64,000 nucleotides of DNA from the NCBI RefSeq assembly GCF_033807715.1, contig NC_084599.1:30898125-30962124 (forward strand), read 5' to 3'. The first letter of the stretch is position 1, and each line of letters begins with the position of its first letter. The notes below the pieces were generated by a model, which searched no databases, was not told the DNA's origin, and saw only the letters and a list, made by a program, of their open reading frames with translations. The DNA is from Cololabis saira (taxonomy: Eukaryota; Chordata; Actinopteri; Beloniformes; Belonidae). The position numbers and the translations under genes were made by a program. Shown here piece by piece: positions 39,969 to 53,269 of this stretch.

Positions 39969-42900
39969 TGTCCAACGTAAATGTCTTCTGCATTTTGAAT
40001 GCTGCTCATATTCCTGTATCCATCACTGCCCTGGAGTGTGTATTACTAAACTGTTTAATGAAACATTAACTGACGTGGTGGGAAAACATTAACTTGCTTC
40101 TCTGACTGGCAGGGAGTCCTGATGATTTGGGGGCTGAGCTGCTGTAGCTGAATGCTTGGTGATATCAACTAATAAAGCACAATATCTGCCAAGGATCTCC
40201 AAAAGTCTCTGTAACTCTGGAGATATTGAGATGTAAATCATTTATTCTCAAATAATATCAAACTTAATTGAGACTCCTTTAGGATTTCCATTATTCATGT
40301 TATGCGGATCTGTGGCCAGGCTCGGGGCATGCTGGGAATCCAAAGATCGGTGTAATTACAGTCTGAGGAATGGCCGAGCCATGTATTGGACAGAAGCCAT
40401 TTTTTCACAAGGTCTCATGTTCTACAATCTTCGACTTACCCCTACACACGGACTACCTCGTAGATCACACAGTCACAGCATTACTACACTATGACTGCGC
40501 TTTATCTCCAGTACGTTTTTATCTCAGAATATTAATGACCTTGATTGACTGGATGGATTACAGCTTCCGATGCAACAAGAGAAAAAGCAAAACAATGATT
40601 GGGACGGATTGAAAAACAGATTCAGGTTTTTGTTGTATTTTTGTGTCTTACAACTTTATTGTGCTTTTGGAGCAACAATACTGCACTAAAAATGCGATGG
40701 TCTGGTTAAATATCCCCCTTTCTTCTGAGTCCGTGTTTACAAGTACACAAACACAATGATGGTCATGGTGATTTTCTGCTTTTTGTGCACCATTGACTGT
40801 GCATGTCGTCATATCAGTCTCACTTGGTTTCACAGAGGAATCACATCCTACGTCTCTAGAGATCATTTTGATAGGAGGCCGGCAGAGATTCTGATGACTC
40901 TCCACAGTGCTGACCTCTCACACCGACAGAACCACCCCCCTTTTCTTTATCCTGCTGTTTTGTGAATTAAAAGTAGGAATTTAGCAAGAAGGGAAGAGAC
41001 AATGGCTACGCAGACAAAAAGGCGCTCTCATAAATGTGATTGGTGCTGATTTAAGCAGGCGGATGTGGAAGAGCTGGACCTTGATATCAAAGACACCGGA
41101 TGAAGATAACATAACAGCAGAAAGCCTAAGCTTTGTCCCTCTAATCTTTGTTTTTGCACAAAGAGCTTTTTTTCCAGTATGGATTAATTTTATCTAAGTG
41201 CATTCTTCCCTTATTCCAGATAAACTGAAATAATGTCTTTTACTGGGTACCGGACCTCAAGAATATTCATTTAAGCTTCTTTCATTAAATTAGATAATAA
41301 AAATGAACCACTGTAACAACCCCTAAAGGGAAAACAAAGACAAAAAAGAAAAAGAAGTGTCATGCAAAAGTAGTTGAAAGTCTGGAACGACTCTCATAGG
41401 AGTTTGAATTTTTGTAAAACATTTAACTCAGAAATTCAAAGTGCATTTTATTGTTCCAGTAACACTTCTCCACAGAGGAGAGTTTAGTGTAGTCATGCTC
41501 ATTAACAAGTGTGTCTCTTCATCCACTATAACCGGAGTACAATTATCCCTCACTTTACTGTAACTAAACAGTCCTTTGATATCAATTGGTTTTTTTCTAT
41601 TCATTTCCAACAAAAAGAGAACTGATATTCGTGTTAATCACAATTTCAGACAAACACAATGGGCCTCATTCATGAAACACAGAGTCTGTTTTAACAAGCA
41701 GTGCTTGTAGATATTACTGTAATTGTCATCATGAAACTTTGCAGAAATGATGCATTCTGTGGTCTCTTATTTTAACAGTATGGAAATATCTTTAAAACAT
41801 GTTTTAAATAAAGAAAGATATGAGAATAAATCAGAAAATCTCAACACATTTATCTAACTTGAAGGGAATTTATTTAAATCAGGTCAATGAACAGCTGAAA
41901 CAGGAATTTAAGAATAAATAAATTAAAATTCCACACACTAAAAATGCAGCTAATTATTGTGAGTAATGGGGTATGAGAGGATAGAACAAGACACTCACAA
42001 ACATGAAAGTACCAGCCATGGAAAATTTGTTTTAGGAAAGGAATTAGACATAGATATATGAAAGCAACCAAAGCAGAGCTGAGACAGGTGCCCAGTGCAT
42101 CATGGGAAGTCACTGAGGATTGTAGGCCTATAACAGCATAACTAAAGGGATGTCCCAGGAGTTCCTGGAAATACTGAGATACAGTAAACCAGTTGAATCA
42201 CTGAGGTAAATAATCTGTCAATATCACATCAGTGAAATATGAGACCTTTTATGTTCAAATTAAAGGTAAAAAATAATGACAAGATTTCTCATAGGAGTAC
42301 CAAGGCAAAGCTTATGCCATAAGCTGTGTTCTGAGGTGTTTTAGTGCAATTTTAGCGCATTTATTTACAAATGTAAGCCAAATAAAGCATTGAAATCTCC
42401 TCCCATGTAAAATTTTTAATTGCATAACGCCTGACACTGTTACACTTGAGCAAAAGTAAAGAAAAAAAGAGATATGATAGGAAGTTGAATAAATGTAATG
42501 AAATAAACAGGCGCAAATATATAAGTCTTTATAGCTTCAATGCAGGTTTTAAAGAAAGCAAAAGTGACATTTACAAACATAAGAATCAGTCACTATCTCA
42601 GATCACAATATTTTGTTAATCTTTCGTTCCACCTCCTTCCTGGAAGGTTTCCCGATCAATAAGTCCCCACTGGTGGCCGTTAAGAATTACAAGTCTGGTC
42701 ACAAGTCTGAACCTTAAACAGAGGGGCATTCTGTTATAAGCTTTTTAACAAATTCAATTTAAATAGCGACACCTTCGTATGTCTTGCTTGCTAAAAGCAG
42801 AGTTACGACACTGAAATCTAATCACCTGGCTGTTGTGCAAACGTCAAAGCAGTACAAGGCTGTGAGAGGTGAAGGATTCTGAAATTGCCATCCCCTTAAC

Positions 42901-44940
42901 TATTAAAACTAGTAAGTATTTGAACATGTGCAGGCACTACTTCATCCTCTGAATATACATGAGCTATCTGTGCTCCAGGAGAGCATAATGTATACCGTAC
43001 ATTTGGCTCATGCGTATCCTTATCTCTTTACTGGTCAGGAGGACGGTCAACGGTGGTCTCATAAGGATTCATTATAAACCTCTAACAAAACAGTGTGCCA
43101 GCTCCTCTCTCTGATTGATGCCTGTCTCCTCTCCCTATTAGGAAAAAAAAATTAAAAAATAACACAAAAAGGGCAGAAATCACTGGCATGCAGAATTCAT
43201 GTGTGATTCATGGGTCTCACTCTGTTGTCGGCTACTGATATATTGATTCATAAGAATGAATGAACACAGCTGGAAGGGCTGCAGGAGTCAGAGAGGTCAC
43301 TGAATACATCAGTGATTCCGTAGTGCTTAATCATATTCTTCATCATGAAAGCACACACAGACTGCCATCTTCACAGTGTCTTCTGCTGCCTTGAGTGGTG
43401 CTGCAGCCACCACTTCACCTCCTGCCACCCCCTCATTGACATTCATTGAAAACCTATGAGGTGGCAAACTTTTTCTTGATGGTGCTCAAACACAATTATT
43501 TTGCTTCTGTAAGATGGAGAGTCTCTGGTGTTCTTTTTTTGGGGGGGGGAAGCAGACATTAGGTTAGCAACAAGAATACTGATGTCTCAAACTACCACTG
43601 TTTAATCTAAATTCAGGGGCTGACTGGTTATCCCTTCTGTCTCCAACAACACTATCCCGAAAATCCTCCACTGAAATTAAACTTCCATGCCCCGAAGCAT
43701 CTAGGCCATCCTAATTGCTCCACATGCCTGCACCTTTGTAGCCTTTACTGGCACTGGCCAAAGTATGTTAAGGTACATAGTATAAAATCATGCAGAGTTG
43801 TTGGATTCACGGTAGATATGTGGGTAAAATTAGAGGAAGTTGTCACTTAAAGGGAGAATAAGGGATATCTGGACAAAATTATCTCTGTTGATATGTGAAA
43901 CAAAACATGAACAAAACATGGAGCTCCAGCTCATCCTCCATCATTTGCCCAGTGCACCCCGAGGAAACATTCCCATAATGATCTCTCTCTCCCATCCAAG
44001 TACATGTGCACAATTGTTGGTTGGCTGCCCCGATTGTTAGTTTCCAGCTCACAGAACCAGAGCTGTGTGTGACAATCGAGTTTTTCACAGTGCATTTTTG
44101 GGCTGTGCAGTTAACAAGATTTTCATAGAGGATCAAAGCCTGAACTTTACAACACAGGTGACGATTTGAAAGGAGCACAGGAAAAGAGTAGCTGCTCATT
44201 GAGCTGGAAAAGATTACAAAACAGTCTGTAGAGAACTAAGACTTGGCCAATTAGTCTATGGTCAGGTAAATACTGAACAAAGGTGTGCAAAAAGACCCCA
44301 CAGGCAAAGCGCATACAGCCAGAATTCAAAACATCAACATGCAATGACCTCATGAAATAATTCATCACTTTTGTTTCCAGGATCAGTGGGAAATGAGCTG
44401 GCTGCTGGACTGAAATGTTATTAAATTTTGACTCCAGCTTTTTCATAAAATATAGTTGTTCAAAAAGCACAAGCGTAAAGTTCAATGAAAGTTCAGCGGT
44501 TAAAAAACCTGTTTGCCCATTAAACTGGATTTTTGTTTTCAGAAACATTCCTCTTTTCATGTACAACTATCTCACGGGAAGAAGTCAAAACATGTTTTAT
44601 TCCAACTTCATGGGCAACAGTGTACGTAATGCGCTGGCCACAAGTGCACATCAGTACAAGTCAAGGACAGTTCACACATAACTATCGGCTAAAATACAGA
44701 CATGAATGTTGAGCGGGTTGAATAGAAAAACCTGCACAACACTTTCATATAGGATTGCACACAGCCGCTCCTACAGACGGCTGCCATAAAGGCTAAAAAT
44801 GTTCTTAATTAAAACAAGAAAATTAACGAATAGAAGGGACAGAATAACCTGATGTTTTACATCAGTTCTTTTTTAAAGATTTTGTGTTATGACCACAGCT
44901 TCTTAACTTTTCATTCTCATAAACCAGATGGACATAAAGT
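39969..44940. other. long gene-poor stretch
   Basis: Five kilobases without a supportable exon, RNA gene or complete repeat. The longest frames (for example 44147-44566, minus) have no family features. Confidence 0.45.
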
Positions 44941-44944
44941 GTAG

Positions 44945-45275
44945 TTATGGAATATTGGAGAAGGGGTAGGATTAAATAAGTTTTACTTCTCCCTGCTACT
45001 GTATGTTAAACAGGATTTATGTGTTATGTGTATTGTTATGCGTGTGCATGTAAATAGGAATGTATATATAGATAGATGTGTTTTTTTTGTGTACATTCAG
45101 TTAAAATTGATTAATTTATTTATATACATTTATTTACAAGGGATTCTATATGTTCAAAATGTGTATGTATATGTGTATGTATATCTATTTATATGTAGAT
45201 TCATAGATTCATACTAGTGTTAACGTTGTTATCCTCTAATGGTTTTGACATGTCTGGAATGAATCAATACAATGA
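44945..45275 (+). repeat. LINE 3' tail
   Basis: GGAGAAGGGGTAGGATTAAA, TAAGTTTTACTTCTCCCTGC and a final GAATGAATCAATACAATG resemble the 3' untranslated part of the LINE at 25220 (read on its own strand), split by TATATG-rich sequence. Confidence 0.5.
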
Positions 45276-46390
45276 AAAGAATGAAAATGAAAAATTGTCC
45301 TAGAGCAAAACATATTTCGCTGGTATATTGGCCATGTTTTTTTTTTTTAATCTGTAAAAATGTGAGGATTTTTTAAAGACAAATTCATGCAGAAAATTCC
45401 TCAAAGCCTACATGAATTTGCAGTTTACTGTCGATTTGAATGCATAAACGGCCCATTTTGTTTCAGGACTGTATTCAGCCCCGGGGGACGTACCTGGCTC
45501 TTTAGCTGATGAATGCTTCACTTTATTCACCAGCCAGTTCAATTAGTCTGTCAGCTATTAAATGCAGAGCAGGAACATTTGCAAAGTTTTTTTGATTCAT
45601 GTATTTATTTTACATTTTTTCTGAAAGCAACTGTTTGTTGCAGAGTAAAAAAGACACAAGATTACTAGCCGTTTATCAAAATGGAAAAGTTTCAAATTCA
45701 GTAAAAAGCTCTGACAAGAAGACAGATTCAAATAATTCTTTTCAGCAGATTCATCACTATCAGAAAGTCCCTGTTATTACATTTCAAGGCACTCTACAGA
45801 GGTGCTACAAACACACAAAGCTGTTCACATAAAATAACACATTTCAGGGGGGAACTATACAAATTTCAGCACGATTCTGTAATCAGTTTGGTGTAATAAA
45901 CATCTCCCCTAATGAAATGATTGAGACAAATACTGAATGATCTGCAGTTGATGGCATGCTGGGACGTAGGCCTCTGTAGCCGACCCTGAATTGTAATCAT
46001 AGTGGAACAAAAGCTCTCACGCCTATTAGTTTAAATTACAAATTATGGGCTGTATAACACAACAGCACCCCTTGCCTGATAAAATTCTGGTGTTTTGTCA
46101 AATGTAGATGCCACTCACGGTATAAAGCCAAACCACAGATAGAACAAGTGCAGAAGAATAAGGCTGTAATCACGGGCATATGCAATCGGCTGCTGTTGAC
46201 TCATCCAGGTCTTCCTTGATTGAACTTTTTTAATCTCAGTGGGACTAATTTAAATTAAATTAAGACTTAATCAGCTATGAAAGATTAAAAATACAGCATA
46301 GAAGTCAGAGAAATCCACGATAAATAGCCAAAGGGTTTGTTCACTGTGATAATTCTTGGTGAGTCTCTCACGATTTTCCATCTCACACTG
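45276..46390. other. intergenic, nothing recognised
   Basis: No gene seen. Confidence 0.45.
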
Positions 46391-46399
46391 AGAGCTCAT

Positions 46400-46600
46400 G
46401 CACTTTTAGGGTTATTTTTATTTATTTACTTATATTTATTATTTTTATATATTTATTATTTTTAACAGCTTTTCTTATTCTTACCTATTTGTTATTTACT
46501 GTCTAATTATGTCTTGCCGCTTTTAATGTCAATGTAAAGCACTTTGAATTACCTTGTGTTGAATTGTGCTATATAAATAAATTTGCCTTGCCTTATTGCT
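46400..46600 (+). repeat. AT-rich run and LINE/SINE tail
   Basis: TTTATTTATTTACTTATATT-type low complexity, then GTAAAGCACTTTGAATTACC and GTGCTATATAAATAAA, the usual end of L2-related fish retroelements. Confidence 0.55.
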
Positions 46601-47098
46601 TATCTTGTAGGATGGTACTTTGAAACACAAGGGCAAAGAACTAGTGGACGTAAATTAAGAGTATATCCAGATTGTACGCATGTACCGGATAGATAAGCTA
46701 GATTTTATTAGAATCTCTAGAAACATAAACTATAATGTTGGATCTTTTCTCACTTCATACAATCTGTTGTCTTCTAGTAGCTGGCATGTTGAATTGGTGT
46801 CTACACCTTTGTTTTTACAGTAAAGATTAGTTTTTCTGTGAGAGTGAGAGCCCGCAAAAAAAGAGATGAACTTTAAAAAAATCTTTAATTTGAGAATAAA
46901 AAAAGGAACAATAATTAATAATGTACAGATTTTCAAAGTTGCTGTATGTTCAATTAAAAACAATGTTGAAGGTCAAGACAATATCACCTGTTACAATGCA
47001 GCAGCTCCTGTAAGTTTGTGAAGAGAAATTCCACGCCAGTCTATGGTAATGAAGATAAATGATATTTCATAATTCAAAACCTAGTCCCATAGCAATTC
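46601..47098. other. intergenic, nothing recognised
   Basis: No gene seen. Confidence 0.45.
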
Positions 47099-47106
47099 AA
47101 TTAGAT

Positions 47107-47715
47107 CAGGGGTCGGCAACCCGCGGCTCCAGAGCCGCATGTGGCTCTTTAGTGCCGCCCTAGTGGCTCCTAGAGCTTTAAAAAAAATGTTTGACCTTTT
47201 TTCCCTTTTTTTTCCTTTTCTTTCTTCTTTTTTCCCTTTTTCCTTTTTTTCTCTTTTTTCTTACTTTTTCCTTTCCTTTTTAATCTCGATATTTCAACTT
47301 TTTCTTCAAAATTTCGACTTTTTTCTCAAAATTTCGACTTTTTTCTCAATATTTAGATTTTTTTCTCGACATTTTGACTTTTTTTCTCGACATTTTGACT
47401 TTTTTCTCAACATTTCAACTTTTTTCTCGACATTTCGACTTTTGTCTCAAGATTGTACTTCAACAAATAATCTTGACATTTCAACTTTTTTCTCGAAATT
47501 TGGACTTTTTTCTCGACATTTCGACTTTTTTCTCGAAGTGCATAATGAAAAAAAAATCTCCCCCCAGTTATAACTAATATAGAAACATGCAGCATGTGTT
47601 TCCTTCATTCTAATTCTGATACAAGACTTTTCATTTTTTGCGGCTCCAGACATATTAGTTTTTTGTGTTTTTGGTCCAATATGGCTCTTTCAACATTTTG
47701 GGTTGCCGACCCCTG
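47107..47715 (+). mobile_element. complete hAT-type miniature, 609 bp, perfect 8-bp duplication
   Basis: Ends CAGGGGTCGGCAACCCGCGG and GGGTTGCCGACCCCTG, bordered by exact AATTAGAT repeats (47099-47106, 47716-47723). The interior is a run of TTTTTTCTCGACATTT-like units plus AGCATGTGTTTCCTTCATTC. The 144-codon Phe/Ser-rich frame inside (47139-47573) is low-complexity translation, not a gene. Shows what the copy in cp intron 3 looked like before its L2 insertion. Confidence 0.92.
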
Positions 47716-47723
47716 AATTAGAT

Positions 47724-49973
47724 AGTTATAAAAGTCTAGTTTGAATTAGTTGTTTTTTTCATCATAGATGTTGCACGTAACATTAATGTCCAGACATCCA
47801 AGCAAATATCGCAAAGATTGCATCGCCTTCTCCGATATTATGCAAGCAGTGAAATCCAAACAAAGCACAGTCTCTAGCTTCAGTGCACCGAACCACAGGA
47901 GTCTATTTTAGCTCCAGAACCCTAATGGCGGTCACTAACTTCACCAGATGCAGCACAACAATAACTCTTTAAAGGAAAGGCCTTCCACTGCATTTGGTGT
48001 CCATAAACTCACAGCTGGTCCACACCGTTGCCTCGGAGCTTTTATTCCAAAACATTAACCAAGGGTGGGTTCTTCATGACAGCAAATCATTGTGGTCACT
48101 GCGGCAGCTTTTCCACGGACTTCTGCTTTTAACACACTGAGCTCAACAGTAAACAGTGTTAACACCTCCCTGCATTGCACTGCTCCTCTCTTAAGGTGGT
48201 GCACCAAAATCCTCCTGAAATATGCTCATCCTAACTCAAGCAGTGAAGAACACACGCTCCGGAGGCTGAAATGTGTTACTGCGTTCAAACTCAGGTATGC
48301 ACATACGTAAAACTTTACCAAAGAAATAATACACACAAATATTATGAATGCCTTAGTCAGCATTACTGTCAGAGAGGAGATGGGGCACATTTTGGACATT
48401 TGAAGTAAATTCATAGATGACTTAATCATTATTTTTAAACGGTTTTAAATTACTAATCATTGCACAAGCAGATATTAAAGGATTGGGTGACCTTAACAGC
48501 AGCACTGCCTGCTCTAAATACAGTGGACCCAAATTAATTCAGGACTTGATATGATGCCTAATTTACTTCCAACAGGGATTATCTCGGGATAAGACAGAAA
48601 CTTAATAAATCTTCAAGCTGGATGGCTACACGAGCGACAAAATTGCTGACATTAATGCAAATCCAAACTATGTTTATAAACTCCTATGGCACCCTAAAAG
48701 AGTAAAAAAGAAACAAATAAATAGAAGGGTTCTTCTGAATTAAGCTCTGGGATATCGGGTCACTAATTGTAATATAACAAGCTATTAACTTTAAACCATC
48801 ACATCCATCATTTTCTGGTTGCTCACAAGAAAACTTCCACAGAGAGAGAAAGCAGATGTCCTAAAAGTTGAGAAGTATTTTGATAACACTGCATGAATGT
48901 GAGAACAGCTTATGAATATTGCATAGGATCTTATGACTCCATTAAGTGTGATATATGCAACTCTGAGTCAGGCAGCATGAAATGATGCAGTTTAATACAG
49001 CTTAAAAGAGTATTTATCATGTTCACGTCAGGGAGTGCAACTAAAAGGTGGAGCTGTTAGAAGACAGAAAGCCACAAGCAGGGGGTTTTAAACCCAGATA
49101 CAGCTGAAAGAGGGAAGGAGGTTTCTAGAAGAACATTTAAAACTCTAATTAAAAAAAATGTATAAATAAAAAAATGTTGCCGGAGCTTGGTAAGATGAAT
49201 GTAAAACACAGTAGAAACTAAAACTACAAAAGAAAGGCTGGCATAAAATATTAAATGCAGTAAAATGTTTAAAAATACGCACTTATTTGTCTAATCTCTG
49301 ATGAAAATACACTGAAACAAGGAGCTATGTATAATTTACATAATACATTTGAATGCACACCACGAGATCTTTTGAAATGGTTGAAGTATTTGGCTTATCC
49401 ATAAAAATAGCTGAGTGTTCTATCAGCGAATAAACAAAACGAGACCAACTCAGCTGTACAAACGGAGTAATTAAAGTTAATTTCACGCATCTGCAGTTTG
49501 TGATCTAGCAGACGCCGAGGCATTAATCATAATTAGTTTAGACACTCAGATGCCCTCCAGACCTATCAATCTGCAGGCCACTTCTGGCCCAGAAGCCGAG
49601 CCGCAGCCTCTCGTCGGCACTGCTGAGCGGACCGGCAGGAACTCACTTACGAGCCTGACGCCACCGGCCAAAATGAAGGGACCACAAGGACTTTCACCAA
49701 GCTTTTCCAGTCTGGAAGCCGCCGACTCAAATAGTCTTCCTCTGGGAAAGTGTCATGGAGAAGGCCCTCGTGTACCACTTAACTGACAGACAGCCCTCAA
49801 AAGGGACCACCCAGCACAAGCCAGTTCTCCTTATAACTGATAAAACTCATCATCCTGTTTGTTAACAGCCTTTTAATACTTGAAGAGCAAAAATCTGTGT
49901 GTTTCACGCTTGAGGAGGTTTTAAAGTGCCATGAAATAATGAGACAGATGGCTGTTTCTGTCTTAACTTATAG
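47724..49973. other. intergenic, nothing recognised
   Basis: 2.2 kb without supportable features. The 78-codon frame at 49550 has no splice context or family features. Confidence 0.45.
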
Positions 49974-49981
49974 TATATCTG

Positions 49982-50671
49982 CAGAGGTGTCAAAAGTATT
50001 CATATTCATTACTCAGGTAGAAGTATAGATACTAGAATTTAAAAATACTCCTGTAGAAGTTGAAGTATCAACTCAAGTGTTTTACTCAAGTAAAAGTATA
50101 AAAGTACTGGTTTCAAAACTACTTAAAGTATAAAGGAAAAGTAATGTAAGGGGGAAAAAAGCCATTAAGGACAAAAGCCATTGAAAATGAATGCATCTTA
50201 GTATAATGCAAATATATTAAAGAACCATATATGTGTACTATTGAGCATTAACATGTGTTTCAGAGAGCAGGAGATATGATGACTAGTTGCCTATAAGTAT
50301 TGTAATGGTGCAAAAAGTCAAACTTCAGAGGCATGTTATCATTTATCCTAACCTTTATTGGAATGTACATCCAAGTTTAGTTGCAGGAATCTGAGGGAAC
50401 GGATGTAAGAACAAAACTGGACAAGAACATCTGAAACAACCACAACCAAATTCACTCTATCCGGATGGAGCAATTTAACTGGATAGTTTTTTTTTAAAGG
50501 CCGAAATGAAATGTTTTTAAAATGTAAGGAGTAAAAAATACAGATAATTGCGTGAAAATGTAAGGAGTAAAAGTAAAAAGTCGTCTGAAAAAGAATTACT
50601 CCAGTGAAGTATAAAAATTTCTACTTAAGTAAGGTAATGAAGTATTTGTACTTCGTTACTTGACACCTCTG
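49982..50671 (+). mobile_element. complete hAT-type miniature, 690 bp, perfect 8-bp duplication
   Basis: Ends CAGAGGTGTCAAAAGTATTC and TTACTTGACACCTCTG; exact TATATCTG on both sides (49974-49981, 50672-50679). Non-coding. Sister copies at 14127-14821 and, inverted, 26566-27000. Confidence 0.92.
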
Positions 50672-50679
50672 TATATCTG

Positions 50680-52315
50680 TCACAACTGGCCTAAGTATTT
50701 TAACCTTTCCTGTTGTTATATCTTTTTAAGAATGATGGTGATAAGTTCTTTTTAATATTCCTTTCACTCTCATTGTGAAAAAAGCTTTCATCCATGTACT
50801 TAGGTCTGCGTTCTGCTTATAGATGAAACCAACTAGCTTGTAGCTGGTCAGCCTGAAGCTGCACATTTTTGACCACATTACAAATAAAATAATGATTTTA
50901 AGATGACATTCACGGCTGTGTTGTAGCATTTGGAGTTCTCATTAGTTCAGATAACAGCATGATGCTCTCAGGCAGCTTGGCTATTGTTAGATAGAAATTG
51001 AAAACCAGTGTCTTTTTATGCAGTAAAACCACCATTATGTAAACATGGGGCCTGATTATACTTGCCTGCAGATGTGCGCATGAACAGCTGTGGGCCTTGG
51101 AGTTTGTTTGTTGTATGCATCGCCTGGCTAGAATGCACAGTAGATCATATTTACTGTAACTCACTTCTGTACAGAAGTTACAATGAATTGATTGGTTTGT
51201 AGACATCAGACCGACTTTATGAGGTGGGAGTTGCTACTTTATTATTACCTACTGGTTTGTGGAGAGGTATTTAAAGCCTCGTGTTTGTGATTTAACCACC
51301 ACCCTGGGTTTTTGGAGCCTGAAGTGATGGAAAAGTTAGAGATTTTGACTAAGAAATAAACGTGTTGAAGATGTTGCATTAATCTGTCACGCAAGGTGAA
51401 GTTAGTCATATTGGAACATGTATTATGAATAAATCGTATTCTGTAGTACTCATGATCTACTCTATTGTTTTCCATAGCTCATACTAATTTTTTTTCTTTT
51501 TTTTACTCTATGATACCAGCAAAGGTTCCCCGTGAAAAGTTCATACATTATAATTATTTTTTCCTATGACTGTACCATCATTTTGAAGAAAACACACAGG
51601 CATACTGTACAACGTTGCACACCATGAACTCTCATACTACAAATGAAAGCTTGAGTTATATCTCAGCAGGGAGCACTACTCGAAGATTAGATGGCAGATA
51701 CCTGCTGTGGACCGTGTGTGTTTTATTTTGTTCCCCAAACTTTCAGTTTCTTGCCATCATTAAAACAGCCTTTGCAGAGGAAATTCGATTTCCACTGTAG
51801 CAGACTCCAAAGCCATTAAGTGTAGTTCATGTCTGACTCTCCTTACTATCGCAATGCAAGCATGATCTTGGGAAAATGCCTCTTTCTTAGACTATCTTTT
51901 GTCTGATATGATTGTAGAGATATTATCCATTTTATTTTCTTTAACAAGTGAACTGCATTTTTCACAATCTAAAGTTCTTATACAACCAGTAAAGTTAGGA
52001 TCAGTCCAAATGTTTATACGCATTACAGGGATTGTGGTTGGAAAATCATTGTGTTTTTTTTAAATAAAATTGAGATTTTATTTATATTTTAATGGATGGA
52101 TGTAAATTTCCCTTTTTAACGGATATATAGGAGGCACAATTTTGTATGAGAGACTCTCAGCAGGCTTACTCTAGTGTGCAGATTGATTACTGAAACCATC
52201 TCTTGTATCTCTTTAAATGATATTGGATTCAATAAAGTAGCCACAGAACCATCAGTACTGTCTGGAGTACTATGCAGAGTTTACTTCATGGCCCCGGTGC
52301 TGAAAATCTCTCCCC
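50680..52315. other. intergenic, nothing recognised
   Basis: No gene seen. Confidence 0.45.
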
Positions 52316-52645
52316 AAGGACCTCATTAACTACAAGCCAGTGAGCTGACTCCCCACCTGATGAAGACTCTGGAGAGCTTGCTCCTTTCCACAGACGGGTC
52401 AGTGGATCCACAGTTTGCCCATTAAGCTGTGGAGCAAACAATGCTGTCATCTACGTCCTGTACGGGTCGCTCCCACCAGGAGAAAAGGTGGGGGCATGGT
52501 GGGATTCCTGTTTGATCCCACCAGTGCTTTCAGTACCATAGAGCCACCCCAACAAAGTGACAAACTGGTGAGCACTGGAGTGGATAATCACCTCACACTG
52601 TTGATACTGGACTCCCTGACCACAGTTTGTACTCCAGTATGACAG
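52316..52645 (+). pseudogene. non-LTR reverse transcriptase relic
   Basis: Scattered across frames: INYKPVS, HLMKTLES, then FDPTSAFSTIEPPQQSDKLV and GVDNHLTLLILDSLTT. These resemble the fish LINE blocks around the first catalytic Asp (FDFSSAFNTI). Several stops and frameshifts; old. Confidence 0.6.
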
Positions 52646-52901
52646 GTGACTACGACGAAGCTCACTGCAACATGTAACCCTTTTCTTTGACCCTGGTTAT
52701 CTGGACTTAAAGGGGACCTATTTTGGCATCTAATACCTATATTAAAGGGGACCTATTATGGAAAACACATTTTCTCTTGCTTTAACATATATAAAGTGGT
52801 CTCCCCTCAGCCTGCCAACTCAGAGAAGGAGGAAAGCAACCAAATTCTGCAGTGTCTGTACAGCCGCCCGGATGAGCCATCCAGTGTGATGTGGCTTCTA
52901 C

Positions 52902-53063
52902 GAGCCGTTCAGATTCTGCTCCCGTCGTGACGTCACGACAGGAGCGATGCTTGAAACCACGCCCACAACTAACTCTGCCGGCCGGAGCTTCCGCCATTTT
53001 TTCGTAGCGATATATTGCGTCAGTCACGTCAACACTTGTTTTTAAGACATTCAAGGCCTGTTT
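52902..53063 (+). repeat. 162-bp direct repeat, left copy
   Basis: Starts GAGCCGTTCAGATTCTGCTC and ends AAGACATTCAAGGCCTGTTT. Matches 58628-58789 over the full 162 bp with about three differences. Includes the CpG palindrome CGTGACGTCACG. Confidence 0.9.
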
Positions 53064-53269
53064 TTCATAGTGTGTTCCACAAAAGCTGGGCACGTGGATA
53101 CCACCGGGATACCTGGCTGGCAGGGAGACTCGGGAGGGCCACAAGAAGAGAAGGTTGAGTTAGATAAGTTTGTTGTAGGCAGTTAGGGGGGACACTCCCA
53201 AATTAATAGATCACTTTACTTTTGTGTCACTTTGGGCTTTATTCCCATTTGCATCCAAACGAGTAAAAA

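Noticed and set aside
44147..44566. 139-codon minus-strand frame
   Set aside because: No domain, composition or context to separate it from chance in AT-rich DNA.
47139..47573. A 144-codon Phe/Ser-rich plus-strand frame
   Set aside because: Low-complexity reading of a hAT miniature interior that has exact terminal repeats and target duplications.
49550..49786. 78-codon frame in gene-poor DNA
   Set aside because: No splice context, homologous motif or promoter signal visible.
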